Below, in pieces: positions 8,155 through 22,944 of a stretch of 64,000 nucleotides of DNA. Made by a program: the position numbers and the translations under genes. The notes under the pieces are model-generated. The model was given only the letters and a program-made list of their open reading frames with translations. It searched no databases and had not been told where the DNA came from. The stretch comes from Cellulomonas sp. PhB150 (GTDB taxonomy: Bacteria; Actinomycetota; Actinomycetes; Actinomycetales; Cellulomonadaceae): positions 496,001 through 560,000 of the forward strand of contig NZ_RKHX01000003.1 in assembly GCF_003755175.1 (NCBI RefSeq), written 5' to 3'. Within the stretch, counting starts at the first letter, position 1, and each line of letters starts with the position of its first letter.

Positions 8155-9027
8155 ATGCCCTTCACCCGCCACCCGAAGATCGACGTGGACACGGACAAGA
8201 TCAAGGAACAGGCTGCCGACCTGAGCTCGACCCTCAGCGACGCCGCCACGTCGGCCGCCGCCGGCGCGAAGCAGGCCGCCGGCAAGGCGCAGGACGCCGC
8301 CGAGAGCGCCAAGGAGTGGACGACGCCGAAGGTCGAAGCCTTCGTGGACTGGCTCGTCCCCCGCGTCGAGCACCTCTACAAGGAGAGCGTGAAGGTCGCC
8401 GCCCCCAAGGTGCAGACGGCAGCCGAGAAGGCGAGCCCCGCCATCGACACCGCGCACGACAAGCTGGTCGACGACGTGCTGCCGCGCCTCATCCAGGCGA
8501 TGAACGACGCCGCCACTCGTGCGGGTGCGGCGGTCGAGAAGGCCGCGGACGCCGCTGCCGACAAGGCGAACGCCGGATCAGCCGCCGTCGCGGCGGCAGC
8601 GGCTGCCAAGGCGGGCAAGAAGCACCGCGGTGGCAAGGTGTTCGTGCTGGTCATCGGCCTGCTCGGGCTCGGCGCGGCGTTCGCCGCGTGGCGCCGGTCG
8701 CAGACGACGGTCGACCCGTGGGCCGAGCCGTGGGAGCCGACCGACACGTTCGGCTCGGCGAGCACCAAGTCGGACCTCGGCAACGCCGCGGACTCGATCG
8801 GTGAGGCCGCCGGCAGCGCCGTCGCCAAGGGCCGCGAGGCGACCCGCAAGGCCGCCGACTCCGTCTCGGCCGCAGCCGAGCACCTCGGCGAGAAGGTCAC
8901 CGAGGTCAAGGACGTCGCCGCGGAGAAGATCAGCGAGGCGACCGACGCCGCCGCGGAGACCGCCAAGAAGGTCACCCGCCGCGCCGCACCGAAGAAGCCC
9001 ACCGAGTCGGGCGACGCCGAGGCGTAG
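8155..9027 (+). CDS. Alanine/lysine-rich coiled-coil membrane protein, hypothetical
   Basis: 290-residue protein starting at ATG 8155 behind an AGGGAG ribosome site. It is dominated by Ala-Lys-Glu-Asp helical repeats resembling apolipoprotein or LEA-type amphipathic helices (such as AAAGAKQAAGKAQDAAESAK). One transmembrane segment near 160-183 (VFVLVIGLLGLGAAFAAW) is followed by a conserved-looking stretch with VDPWAEPWEP and another long Ala-rich helical tail. Proteins of this type beside ppiA are frequent in Actinobacteria, where some are classed as DUF5324; I cannot confirm that family here. No function is assigned. A strong terminator follows. Confidence 0.8.
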   Translation: MPFTRHPKIDVDTDKIKEQAADLSSTLSDAATSAAAGAKQAAGKAQDAAESAKEWTTPKVEAFVDWLVPRVEHLYKESVKVAAPKVQTAAEKASPAIDTAHDKLVDDVLPRLIQAMNDAATRAGAAVEKAADAAADKANAGSAAVAAAAAAKAGKKHRGGKVFVLVIGLLGLGAAFAAWRRSQTTVDPWAEPWEPTDTFGSASTKSDLGNAADSIGEAAGSAVAKGREATRKAADSVSAAAEHLGEKVTEVKDVAAEKISEATDAAAETAKKVTRRAAPKKPTESGDAEA

Positions 9028-9040
9028 TCCCACCGCTCGA

Positions 9041-9086
9041 CCGACGAGGCCGCGACCACCCTCCGGGGAGGCCGCGGCCTCGTCGG
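9041..9086. terminator. Bidirectional terminator hairpin
   Basis: A perfect 14-bp stem, CCGACGAGGCCGCG (9041-9054) with CGCGGCCTCGTCGG (9073-9086). Its 18-base loop can itself pair as CCTCC/GGAGG. It separates two convergent genes, the Ala-rich protein and the ABC permease. Confidence 0.8.
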
Positions 9087-9093
9087 CTGCGCG

Positions 9094-9918
9094 TCAGTCG
9101 AGGAAGAGCGCGCGCAGCCGGACCGTGGTGAACGACAGCCCGAGCGTGATCATCGCGACGAAGTAGGCCACGTGGATCGCCAGCGAGCCCGTGAGGTCGC
9201 CGGTGGTCAACGAGCGGACCAGCTCGACCGCGTGCCACAGCGGCAGCGCCATGATGAGCCACTGGATCGGCTCGGCGTAGACGCTGAGCGGGTAGAACGT
9301 GGCGGAGAACAGGAACATCGGCAGCATGACGATGTTGATCCAGTCCATCTGCTGGAAGGTCTTCATGTAGCTGGTGATCGCCATGCCCACGCTCGCGAAC
9401 CCGAACGCCACGAGGAGCACGGCGGGGATCGCCAGGGCTGCCGTCCACGACAGGTTGAGCCCCAGGACCTGCATCACGGTGAGGAACCCGATCGCGTAGA
9501 CGCCGCCGCGCAGCAGCGCGTAGAGGATCTCGCCGAGCGCCACGTCGAGCGGCCCCATCGACGTCGAGAGCATCGAGTCGTAGAGCTTGCCGAAGTGCAT
9601 CTTGAAGAACACGTTCCACGTCGAGTCGTAGACCGCGCCGTTCATGGCGGAGACCGCCAGCAGGCCGGGCGCGATGAACGCCGCGTAGGAGATCACGGTC
9701 CCGGACGGCAGCGTGACGTCGCCGATGAACTGCCCGAGCCCCCAGCCCATCGCGAGCAGGTAGAACACGGGCTCGAAGAACCCGGAGAACACGACGACCC
9801 AGTTGGTGCTCTTGGTGGCGAGCAGCCCGCGCGCGACGACGATCCGGGCGTTGCCCGAGTACAGCGCGCGCACCCCACCGCCGGAGCGCGCGTTGACGGC
9901 CTTCTCGACGATGCTCAC
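9094..9918 (-). CDS. ABC-2 type transporter permease (second permease)
   Basis: Integral membrane subunit of about 274 residues with six predicted helices, including GFFEPVFYLLAMGWGLGQFIG and the ABC-2 signature region FLFSATFYPLSVYAEPIQWLIMALP written here in part only as PMFLFSATFYPL. GTG 9918 (SIVEKAVNARSG) overlaps the stop of the first permease as GTGA. With the other permease and the ATPase it forms an exporter of drugs, lipids or polysaccharides (NodJ/DrrB-like). The substrate cannot be inferred. Confidence 0.88.
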   Translation of the reverse strand: MSIVEKAVNARSGGGVRALYSGNARIVVARGLLATKSTNWVVVFSGFFEPVFYLLAMGWGLGQFIGDVTLPSGTVISYAAFIAPGLLAVSAMNGAVYDSTWNVFFKMHFGKLYDSMLSTSMGPLDVALGEILYALLRGGVYAIGFLTVMQVLGLNLSWTAALAIPAVLLVAFGFASVGMAITSYMKTFQQMDWINIVMLPMFLFSATFYPLSVYAEPIQWLIMALPLWHAVELVRSLTTGDLTGSLAIHVAYFVAMITLGLSFTTVRLRALFLD

Positions 9919-10751
9919 CCGCGCAGCCTCCCGACGAACGTGCGGCGGGCGAGGACCCAGCCGACCCCGGCCATCGCCAGGAGCACCGCGAGGTGGGTCC
10001 ACCACGGCCAGCCGCCGCTCGTGCCGTAGGACAGGTCACGCCCGAGCTCGCTCGCGTGCCAGAGCGGGGAGACCCACCCGATCCACTGGAGCCAGGTCGG
10101 GACGCTGTCGAGCGGGTAGAAGGTGCCGGAGAAGAGGAACAGCGGCGTGAAGATGAACCGCTGCACCACCGCGAACTGCCCGCCGTCGTCCTTCAGGCTG
10201 GCCGAGTAGGCGAGCAGCGGGAGCCCGAACGCGAGGCCGGCGAGCAGCCCGACGAACGGCATCGCGAGGCCGGCCCAGGGGTTTCCCACCGCTCCGAACG
10301 CGAGCATCAGCGCGTAGTACGCGGTCGTGGTGAACAGGATGCGGGCGCCGACCGACAGGACCAGGCCCGTGCAGATCTGCTCGGGGGAGACCGGTGAGGC
10401 GTTCATGCCCCAGAAGATCCGGCGCCACTTGAACCCCGCCATCACCACGTAGGTGAACTCGTCGAGCGCGACGCCCACGGCGGCGGTGGCCAGCAGCGCG
10501 GGCGCGACGAACCACACGTAGTCGACCGGCCCGGCCGTCCCGCTCGCGACCGGCTCGTCGATGAACGCGGCCAGCCCGAGCCCGATGCCGAGCAGGTAGA
10601 CGAGCGGCGACCCCACGGCGGTCACGACGATGGTCCAGCCGTACGCCCGCATGGCGCGCAGCTGGTGCTCGGCGATGTAGAGCGCGCCGAACCGCCGGGG
10701 CCGCTCGGCGCCCCGGATCGCGGCCTCGGTCATGGGCTCGACGACGGTCAT
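9915..10751 (-). CDS. ABC-2 type transporter permease (first permease)
   Basis: 278-residue membrane protein related to its downstream neighbour, sharing the LFLFSGTFYPL motif and the WVSPLWHASELGRDL loop, which suggests a heterodimeric permease pair. ATG 10751 (MTVVEPMTEAAIRG) overlaps the ATPase stop as ATGA. Six hydrophobic segments are visible, starting YGWTIVVTAVGSPLVYLLG. It forms the membrane channel together with the 9094-9918 product. Confidence 0.88.
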   Translation of the reverse strand: MTVVEPMTEAAIRGAERPRRFGALYIAEHQLRAMRAYGWTIVVTAVGSPLVYLLGIGLGLAAFIDEPVASGTAGPVDYVWFVAPALLATAAVGVALDEFTYVVMAGFKWRRIFWGMNASPVSPEQICTGLVLSVGARILFTTTAYYALMLAFGAVGNPWAGLAMPFVGLLAGLAFGLPLLAYSASLKDDGGQFAVVQRFIFTPLFLFSGTFYPLDSVPTWLQWIGWVSPLWHASELGRDLSYGTSGGWPWWTHLAVLLAMAGVGWVLARRTFVGRLRG

Positions 10752-11674
10752 TCGATGAGGCTCCGCCCGGTCAGGCGCAGGAACACGTCCTCGAGGCTCG
10801 ACCGGCGCACGAGGCTCGTCGTCGGGTGCAGACCCAGGTGCGCGACGCGCTCGAGCAGGCCCTCGCCGTCGTCGGTGTAGAGCAGGACGCGGTCGGGGAG
10901 GACCTCGACGCGCTGCGCGGCACCCTCCAGCTGCGCGGCTGCGGACGCGTTGTGGTCCGAGCCGAACCGCAGCTCGACGACCTCGCGGGTCGAGTACTCG
11001 CGGATCAGGGACGCCGGGCTGCCCTCGGCCATGATCCGGCCGTGGTCGACGACGACGAGGCGGTCGCAGAGCTGCTCGGCCTCGTCCATGTAGTGCGTGG
11101 TGAGCACGAGCGTGGTGCCGCGCTCCTTGAGCCGGAACAGCCGGTCCCACAGCACGTGGCGGGCCTGGGGGTCGAGGCCGGTCGTCGGCTCGTCGAGCAT
11201 GAGGATGCGCGGCTCGTTGATCAGCGCCCGCGCGATCGTGAGCCGGCGCTTCATGCCGCCCGAGAGGTCGTCGACCTTGGCCCGGGCCTTGTCCTCGAGC
11301 TGGGCGAAGGCCAGCAGCTCGTCGGCCCGCGTGGCGCACGTGCGGCGCGGCAGGCCGAAGTACCGGCCGTAGACGATGAGGTTGTCGCGCACGCGCAGCT
11401 CGGTGTCGAGGTTGTCGTCCTGCGGGACCACGCCCAGCTGCGAGCGGATCTCCGGCCCGTGCGTCTCGGGGTCGAGACCGAGCACGGTCAGCGACCCGGA
11501 GGTGCGCGACGACACCGCACCGACCATGCGCATCGTCGTCGACTTGCCGGCTCCGTTGGGACCGAGCAGGCCGAACGACTCGCCCGGCGGCACCTCGAAG
11601 TCGATGCCGGCGACGGCGGTCAGGTCACCGAACGTCTTGGTCAGACCCTGGGCGGCGATGACGGGAGCACTCAC
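10748..11674 (-). CDS. ABC-2 exporter ATP-binding protein
   Basis: ATPase of 308 residues in the DrrA/CcmA branch. It has Walker A GPNGAGKST, the Q-loop in GVVPQDDNLD, signature LSGGMKRRL, Walker B ILMLDEPTTGLD and the H-loop TTHYMDEAEQL. The C-terminal ~80 residues form the extra domain usual for DrrA-type exporters. Start GTG 11674 (SAPVIAAQGLTK) is the first in-frame start that does not add an Arg-rich, non-conserved leader. It is first in the three-gene operon and divergent from the GNAT gene. Confidence 0.92.
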   Translation of the reverse strand: MSAPVIAAQGLTKTFGDLTAVAGIDFEVPPGESFGLLGPNGAGKSTTMRMVGAVSSRTSGSLTVLGLDPETHGPEIRSQLGVVPQDDNLDTELRVRDNLIVYGRYFGLPRRTCATRADELLAFAQLEDKARAKVDDLSGGMKRRLTIARALINEPRILMLDEPTTGLDPQARHVLWDRLFRLKERGTTLVLTTHYMDEAEQLCDRLVVVDHGRIMAEGSPASLIREYSTREVVELRFGSDHNASAAAQLEGAAQRVEVLPDRVLLYTDDGEGLLERVAHLGLHPTTSLVRRSSLEDVFLRLTGRSLIE

Positions 11675-11757
11675 GCCGGACAACCTATGCGGTGCCCCCC
11701 ACACGCGACGAGCAGAATCGGTTTGACCCGTGAACCGGTGTCGAGCAGCCTGCAGAG

Positions 11758-12417
11758 ATGACGACGCTCGCCGACCTCTGGCCACCCGCCGGTCTCGCGC
11801 TGACCTGCGAGGACCTCGAGCTGCGCTACGCCGACGACGCCCTCCTGGTCGCCCTCGCCGAGCTCGCCGCCGCGGGCGTGCACGCGCCCGACGCGATGCC
11901 GTTCTTCTTCCCGTGGACGCGCGGGACACCCACCGAGGTGGCGCGCTCGGTGCTCGCCTACCACTGGGGCACGCGGTCCCGCATGGCGCCCGACGCCTGG
12001 GCGCTCGAGCTGGCCGTGCTCAGGCGGGGGGAGGTGCTGGGCATCCAGTCGATCAGCAGCAGCCACTACCCCCGGCTGCGCACGGCGGAGTCGGGCTCGT
12101 GGCTCGGCCGCCGGTTCCAGGGCCAGGGCGTCGGCACGCGCATGCGCCTCCTGGTCCTGCACCTCCTGTTCGACGGCCTCGGCGCCGAGCGGGCGACGAC
12201 CGGGGCCTTCCAGGACAACCCGGCGTCGAACGCGGTCACCCGGCGCATCGGCTACGCCGAGAACGGCAGCGAGGTGCTGCTGCGTGAGGACCAGCCGGCG
12301 ATCAACCTCCGGTACGTGCTGACCCGCGAGGCGTGGGCGGCCCGTCCCGACGAGCAGAGGCTCGACGTCTCGTACACCGGCCTCGACGCCGTGCGGGAGT
12401 TCCTGCAGATCACCTGA
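11758..12417 (+). CDS. GNAT family N-acetyltransferase
   Basis: 219-residue acetyltransferase of the RimJ/RimL-like type. The acetyl-CoA binding loop is visible as RRFQGQGVGTRMR, followed by the helix LLVLHLLFDGLGAERATTGAFQDNPASNAVTRRIGYAENG, cited here only for its Asn-Pro-Ala-Ser-Asn motif, which marks the acyl-CoA side. The acceptor substrate cannot be predicted. It is divergent from the ABC exporter, and its stop is followed at once by a parS-like palindrome. Confidence 0.85.
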   Translation: MTTLADLWPPAGLALTCEDLELRYADDALLVALAELAAAGVHAPDAMPFFFPWTRGTPTEVARSVLAYHWGTRSRMAPDAWALELAVLRRGEVLGIQSISSSHYPRLRTAESGSWLGRRFQGQGVGTRMRLLVLHLLFDGLGAERATTGAFQDNPASNAVTRRIGYAENGSEVLLREDQPAINLRYVLTREAWAARPDEQRLDVSYTGLDAVREFLQIT

Positions 12418-12418
12418 C

Positions 12419-12432
12419 GTTTCACGTGGAAC
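12419..12432. other. parS-like site, one mismatch
   Basis: GTTTCACGTGGAAC differs from the 14-bp parS core GTTTCACGTGAAAC by one base (A to G at position 11). It sits two bases after the GNAT stop, some 20 kb from the main parS cluster. It could be a weak ParB site or chance. Confidence 0.4.
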
Positions 12433-12448
12433 CAACGGCGACTCCTAA

Positions 12449-15766
<3,318 letters not shown>

Positions 15767-15782
15767 CCTCGGACGAACCCGG

Positions 15783-15825
15783 GCCCGGGTCGCCGCGCTC
15801 CCTGTCAGGGCGCGGCGGCCCGGGC
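15783..15825 (+). terminator. Terminator after the cellulase gene
   Basis: A 16-bp GC-rich stem (15783-15798 with 15810-15825) containing one G-U wobble; the loop can extend it with CCCTG/CAGGG. It begins 17 bases after the cellulase stop. Confidence 0.75.
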
Positions 15826-15936
15826 TCGGCCGTCAGCACGAGCCGCCGGGGACGTCATCAACAGGCACGGGAATGGCACGATCGTCCGCGCGGCGGAATC
15901 CACACCGGTGGACATCCCCGTGGACGAACCGCGGCG

Positions 15937-16140
15937 TCAGTCCGCCTGAACGCGGCGCGACGAGGCGGGCAGCTCGACGTCGTACTTGAGAGCCAGGTCG
16001 GTGTCGATGCGACTCTGCATGCGGCGCACGCGGGCGATCTGGGCGGGAGTCAGCGGCTTCCGCTTCGCCTGCACGCCGAGCGTCATCCCGGTCTTGGCGT
16101 CGACGTAGATGATGCGTTCATCCGCCATCGGTCTCACCAT
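15937..16140 (-). CDS. Small hypothetical protein (67 residues)
   Basis: Basic, helical protein beginning MVRPMADERIIYVDAKTG or, from the second Met at 16128, MADERIIYVD. The middle reads LTPAQIARVRRMQSRID. No membrane segment or known domain is recognised. It overlaps the upstream gene by 23 bp in another frame, consistent with a two-gene operon. A GGAG sequence lies about ten bases before ATG 16140. No function is proposed. Confidence 0.5.
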   Translation of the reverse strand: MVRPMADERIIYVDAKTGMTLGVQAKRKPLTPAQIARVRRMQSRIDTDLALKYDVELPASSRRVQAD

Positions 16141-16549
16141 CCTCCGCTCCCGGCGACACGAGCAGGTCTCCTGCTACCGAGACTAGCGCCCGCTCGGGAT
16201 CCCCGGGAGCTTGCTTCTCGAGCGCCTCGAGGAGGATCTGCACGCGATCGGGGTCGAGCACGTCGATGCGGTCCAGGGTCCACTGGTACATCTGCCACCA
16301 CCGTGCGGCGCGCGCGTCGTCGACGGCGGCCCGTCGAGCGTCGAGCGCCGCACGCTGCGACTCGGTGCGCTGGTCCCGAGCCAGGTCACTGTCCGTACGC
16401 GCTCGTCCGCGCGCGACGTAGATGCCGATCACCGCGGCCAGCAGAGCAGCAAATCCCGCAACCGCGGGAGAGGTGAGGAACGTCGACCACCAGTCGTCGG
16501 TCCAGAGCTCGGGCGGAGCAGACCCCGGATCTGGCGCCAGTCGCATCAT
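16118..16549 (-). CDS. Hypothetical single-pass membrane protein (143 residues)
   Basis: Starts with two adjacent ATG codons (16549, 16546). After a short acidic N terminus with WTDDWWSTFLTS there is a transmembrane segment (about 30-47, VAGFAALLAAVIGIYVA), then an Arg/Ala-rich, probably coiled-coil cytoplasmic helix (DLARDQRTESQRAALDARR) and a helical tail with an acidic C terminus. The layout resembles small phage or plasmid membrane proteins, but nothing specific is recognised. It is coupled to the 67-residue gene. Confidence 0.55.
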   Translation of the reverse strand: MMRLAPDPGSAPPELWTDDWWSTFLTSPAVAGFAALLAAVIGIYVARGRARTDSDLARDQRTESQRAALDARRAAVDDARAARWWQMYQWTLDRIDVLDPDRVQILLEALEKQAPGDPERALVSVAGDLLVSPGAEDGETDGG

Positions 16550-16603
16550 GGTCGGACGCTAGCAGCGGGCCACCACTGACGTCCCGCTCCGCGCACAGGG
16601 CGA

Positions 16604-16641
16604 CGAAGACCCCCGACCAGGGCTCTGGTCGGGGGTCTTCG
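16604..16641 (-). terminator. Terminator downstream of tRNA-Ala
   Basis: A perfect 17-bp stem (16604-16620 with 16625-16641) closed by a four-base loop. It lies 14 bases beyond the 3' end of tRNA-Ala on the minus strand and ends the tRNA-Ile/DLW-39/tRNA-Ala unit. Confidence 0.85.
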
Positions 16642-16654
16642 TGAAGCCGGTTGG

Positions 16655-16727
16655 TGGAGCCAAGGGGACTCGAACCCCTAACCCCCTGCTTGCAAAGCAG
16701 GTGCGCTACCAATTGCGCCATGGCCCC
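16655..16727 (-). tRNA. tRNA-Ala (anticodon TGC)
   Basis: 73 bases on the minus strand, folding as a standard cloverleaf: acceptor GGGGCCA with TGGCTCC, anticodon stem CTGCT/AGCAG around TTTGCAA giving anticodon TGC, T-loop GGTTCGAGTCC. The 3' CCA is not encoded. It pairs with tRNA-Ile nearby, the usual actinobacterial arrangement downstream of gyrA. Confidence 0.97.
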
Positions 16728-16760
16728 GAGGCGCTCCCGCGGGCACAGGGCCCGAGCGGG

Positions 16761-16880
16761 TCACTCGAAGGTGTCGGTGACCTCTGCCCACAGGTCCCGC
16801 TCGTCGCGGTCCTGGATGAACTTGGTGTACACGACGTATCCGGCGGCAGCCACGGCTGCCAGGAGCAGGATCTTCTTCAA
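16761..16880 (-). CDS. DLW-39 family protein (39 residues)
   Basis: A tiny gene starting at TTG 16880 after a GGGGGA ribosome site. The product begins KKILLLAAVAAAGYVVYTKF, a single hydrophobic segment, and ends with a charged stretch containing the name-giving DLW (DERDLWAEVTD). Its length is exactly 39 residues. It lies between tRNA-Ile and tRNA-Ala, as is typical for the family in Actinobacteria. Function is unknown. It is too short for most gene callers. Confidence 0.88.
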   Translation of the reverse strand: MKKILLLAAVAAAGYVVYTKFIQDRDERDLWAEVTDTFE

Positions 16881-16904
16881 CGTGTCCCCCACGGGAGTCG
16901 GGAG

Positions 16905-16978
16905 TGGGCCTAACAGGACTTGAACCTGTGACCTCTTCCTTATCAGGGAAGCGCTCTAACCGTCTGAGCTATAGGCCC
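16905..16978 (-). tRNA. tRNA-Ile (anticodon GAT)
   Basis: 74 bases on the minus strand with acceptor GGGCCTA/TAGGCCC, anticodon stem CTTCC/GGAAG around CTGATAA giving anticodon GAT, and T-arm ACAGGTTCAAGTCCTGT. CCA is not encoded. It is transcribed in the same direction as gyrB-gyrA and the DUF3566 gene upstream. Confidence 0.97.
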
Positions 16979-17060
16979 GAGTGCGCTGCGCGCCGGTCGA
17001 GACTACCCCAGCGGCAGGGCAGCACCCAAACCGGCGGTTCAGCAGGTCAGGAGACGCTGG

Positions 17061-18130
17061 TCACTCGTCCGTCATCGTCACGTGCACGCCGCCGACGAGC
17101 GCCGCCACGATGTTGTAGAGGAACGCGCCGATCGTCGACAGCGCGGTCAGCAGGAAGACGTCGACGACCGCGAGCAGCGTCGCCGCGGAGATGACCTTCT
17201 GGAACTCGACGTACTGCAGGATGTCCGGCCCGCCGGCCTCCTGGCCCGTCACCTGCGTGACCAGGTCGTCGACCTTGGTGAAGACGTGCAGCTCGTTGAG
17301 CGTGAACCAGCCGACGGCCACGCCGACGACGAGCATGATGCCGATCGCCACGGAGAGCAGGAACGACAGCTTCATGACCGACCAGGGGTCGAGCCGGGAG
17401 ATCGCCAGACGCACGCGCCGCGGACCCGAGCTCGACTGGACGGTGGGGATACGGCCCGTGCTGGGACGGGCTGCGGCTCCCGCGGGGTTCGCGCCGGCGA
17501 CCGGGCGAGGGGCGCCCGCGGTGGCAGGCGGGGTCGCGACCGGGATGCTGGTCATGGGCGTGTCCTCGGGACGGGGCCGGGCGGCCGTGGTGATCGCGGC
17601 GGAGGTGGACGCCGCGACCTTCTTGAGCCAGGAGGTGGTCGAGTCGACCGCCACCATCAGGGGGGAGGGCTGGTCCTCGTCGTCGTCCAGGGAACCGTCG
17701 TCGCCGCGCGGCTCGCGCTCGGCGACCTTCGCCTCGGCCGGCTTGCGCTCGGGCTTCGGACCCGCCGGCTTCGACTCTGCCGCGTTGGGCTGAGCAGGCT
17801 TGGACTCTGCGGCCCTGGGCTCCGACGGCTTGGTCTCGACGGGCGCCTTCGACGACGAGCGCACGGGCGGCTTGGCGCGGTCGCTCGAGGAGCTCGAGCC
17901 GTTCGACGCGGCCTTGGTGACCGTGCGCGTCGTCTCGTCGGTGCTCGTGCTCGCGCTCGACGTGGCCGACGAGGTCGTCGACCGTCCCGAGGTGGCCGGA
18001 GCACCGGCCTCGACGGGGGTGACGGTCCACGCGCTCGTCGGGTTCGCGCGCGACGACGTCGTCGACCGCCCGGAGGTGGTCGGCGGGGTGGGTCGCTGGC
18101 GAGGGGGGATCGACGGTGGCGTGGAGTCGG

Positions 18131-18134
<4 letters not shown>
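17061..18134 (-). CDS. DUF3566 domain-containing membrane protein
   Basis: 357-residue protein. The first ~235 residues are low-complexity and Ser/Thr/Pro/Lys-rich, presumably disordered. The C-terminal ~110 residues form the DUF3566 domain: [27 protein letters not shown] begins it (key residues DPWSV-KLSF), with two transmembrane helices, and it ends [22 protein letters not shown] overlaps the gyrA stop (18131-18134), so it is the last gene of gyrB-gyrA. This neighbour of gyrA is conserved across Actinobacteria; its job is unknown to me. Confidence 0.9.
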
Positions 18135-20707
<2,573 letters not shown>

Positions 20708-20748
20708 TTGGTTCCTTTGAGTTCGCTACGGACTCGGGTCATGCGTCC

Positions 20749-22761
20749 TCAGATGTCGAGGAAGCGCACGTCCTTCGCGTTCCGCTGGATGAACGAGCGG
20801 CGGGACTCGACGTCCTCGCCCATGAGCACCGAGAAGATCTCGTCGGCCGCGGCGGCCTCGTCGAGCGTGATCTGCAGCAGGGTGCGGTGCTCGGGCGACA
20901 TCGTGGTCTCCCACAGCTCCTGGTAGTCCATCTCGCCGAGACCCTTGTAGCGCTGGATGCCGTTCTCCTTGGGCAGGCGCTTGCCTCCGGCGATGCCGTC
21001 CTTGATCACCGCGTCCCGCTCACGGTCCGAGTACACGTAGTCGTGCGACGCGTTCGACCACTTGATCCGGTACAGCGGCGGCTGCGCGAGGTACACATGG
21101 CCGTGCGTGATCAGGTCCGGCATGTACCGGAACAGCAGCGTGAGCAGCAGCGTCGTGATGTGCTGGCCGTCGACGTCGGCATCCGCCATGAGGACGATCT
21201 TGTGGTACCGGAGCTTGGCGATGTCGAAGTCCTCGCCGATGCCGGTGCCGAACGCGGTGATCAGCGCCTGGACCTCCTGGTTGCCCAGGGCCTTGTCCAG
21301 CCGGGCGCGCTCGACGTTGAGGATCTTGCCTCGGATCGGCAGGATCGCCTGCGTCTTGGGGTTGCGGCCCCGCACGGCCGAGCCGCCGGCCGAGTCACCC
21401 TCGACGATGAACACCTCGCACTCGGCGGGGTTGTTCGACTGGCAGTCCTTGAGCTTGCCGGGCATGCCGCCCGACTCGAGCAGGCCCTTGCGCCGGGTCG
21501 CCTCGCGCGCCTTGCGGGCGGCCATGCGCGCCGCGGCCGCCTGGATCGACTTGCGGATCACGTCGCGCGACTCGTTCGGGTGCGAGTCGAGCCAGTCGCC
21601 GAGCTGGTCGTTGACGACCTTCTGGACGAACGTCTTCGCGATGGTGTTGCCGAGCTTGGTCTTGGTCTGGCCCTCGAACTGAGGCTCGCCGAGCTTGACC
21701 GAGATGACCGCGGTCAGCCCCTCGCGGATGTCGTCGCCCGTGAGGTTCTCGTCCTTCTCCTTGAGGATGCCCTTGTCCCGCGCGTAGCGGTTGATCAGGG
21801 ACGTCATGGCCGCACGGAAGCCCTCCTCGTGCGTCCCACCCTCGGTCGTGGAGATCGTGTTGGCGTAGGTGTGCACCGACTCCGAGTAGGCGTTGGTCCA
21901 CTGCAGGGCGATCTCGACGGAGATCCGCAGCGTGGTGTCCTCCGACTCGAACGCGATGACGCTCGGGTGGACGAGCTCGACCTTCTTGGCGGAGTTGAGG
22001 TGCTTGACGTAGTCGAGCAGGCCGTCGTCGTACTTGTAGGTCACGACGCGTGCCGCCGGCTGGTCCTCGTCGCCCGCGACCTCGTCCTCGGTGCCGAGGT
22101 GCGCACTCCGCTCGTCGGTCAGCGTGATCTGCAGGCCCTTGTTGAGGAACGCCATCTGCTGGAACCGGGCGCGGAGCGTCTCGAAGTCGTACTGGACGGT
22201 CTCGAAGATCGTGTCGTCGGCCCAGAACGTCTGCTGGGTGCCGGTCTCTTCGGTCGCCTCGCGCTGCTGCAGCCCGCCGACCGGCTTGCCGCCGTCCTCG
22301 AAGTCCATCTCCCACACGGAGCCGTCGCGCTTGACGATCGTCTCGACCCGCTTGGACAGCGCGTTGACGACCGAGATGCCGACGCCGTGCAGTCCGCCCG
22401 AGACCGCGTAGCCGGCGCCGCCGAACTTGCCGCCCGCGTGCAGGATCGTCATGACGACCTCGACGGTGGGCTTGCCCTCGGTGGGGTGGATCGCCACGGG
22501 GATGCCGCGACCGTTGTCGACGACACGCACTCCGCCGTCGTCCAGCAGCGTCACCTCGATGTGGTCGCAGTACCCGGCGAGGGCCTCGTCGACGGAGTTG
22601 TCGACGACCTCGTAGACCAGGTGGTGCAGGCCGCGCTCGCCGGTCGACCCGATGTACATGCCGGGACGCTTGCGCACCGCCTCGAGGCCCTCGAGGACGG
22701 TGATGGCGCTGGCGTCGTAACCGCCGTTGATGTCAGGCTTCGGGGTGCTCTGCTCTGCCAC
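20749..22761 (-). CDS. gyrB: DNA gyrase subunit B
   Basis: 670-residue ATPase subunit of gyrase. It has the GHKL ATP site ([35 protein letters not shown]), the TOPRIM motifs EGDSAGGSA and DADVDGQHI, and the [10 protein letters not shown] segment. Its length is typical of actinobacterial GyrB. Start is GTG 22761 with GAGGAG eleven bases upstream. It lies upstream of gyrA in the same operon and downstream of dciA/recF. Confidence 0.98.
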   Translation of the reverse strand: MAEQSTPKPDINGGYDASAITVLEGLEAVRKRPGMYIGSTGERGLHHLVYEVVDNSVDEALAGYCDHIEVTLLDDGGVRVVDNGRGIPVAIHPTEGKPTVEVVMTILHAGGKFGGAGYAVSGGLHGVGISVVNALSKRVETIVKRDGSVWEMDFEDGGKPVGGLQQREATEETGTQQTFWADDTIFETVQYDFETLRARFQQMAFLNKGLQITLTDERSAHLGTEDEVAGDEDQPAARVVTYKYDDGLLDYVKHLNSAKKVELVHPSVIAFESEDTTLRISVEIALQWTNAYSESVHTYANTISTTEGGTHEEGFRAAMTSLINRYARDKGILKEKDENLTGDDIREGLTAVISVKLGEPQFEGQTKTKLGNTIAKTFVQKVVNDQLGDWLDSHPNESRDVIRKSIQAAAARMAARKAREATRRKGLLESGGMPGKLKDCQSNNPAECEVFIVEGDSAGGSAVRGRNPKTQAILPIRGKILNVERARLDKALGNQEVQALITAFGTGIGEDFDIAKLRYHKIVLMADADVDGQHITTLLLTLLFRYMPDLITHGHVYLAQPPLYRIKWSNASHDYVYSDRERDAVIKDGIAGGKRLPKENGIQRYKGLGEMDYQELWETTMSPEHRTLLQITLDEAAAADEIFSVLMGEDVESRRSFIQRNAKDVRFLDI

Positions 22762-22944
22762 GGGCGGTGGTACTCCTCAAAGAGATCGCACGCCATCGAG
22801 CGCGCCGCCGAGCCGGTGGGATGGCGGATCACTCCATGACGCTGGACTTCCGGGCACCAGGGCGCCAGGAATGACCTTGTCAGTCTACCTGGCAGAACGT
22901 GCTAGACCCCCCTGTTGAGGGCACTTGTGGACGGTCCGTTCACA

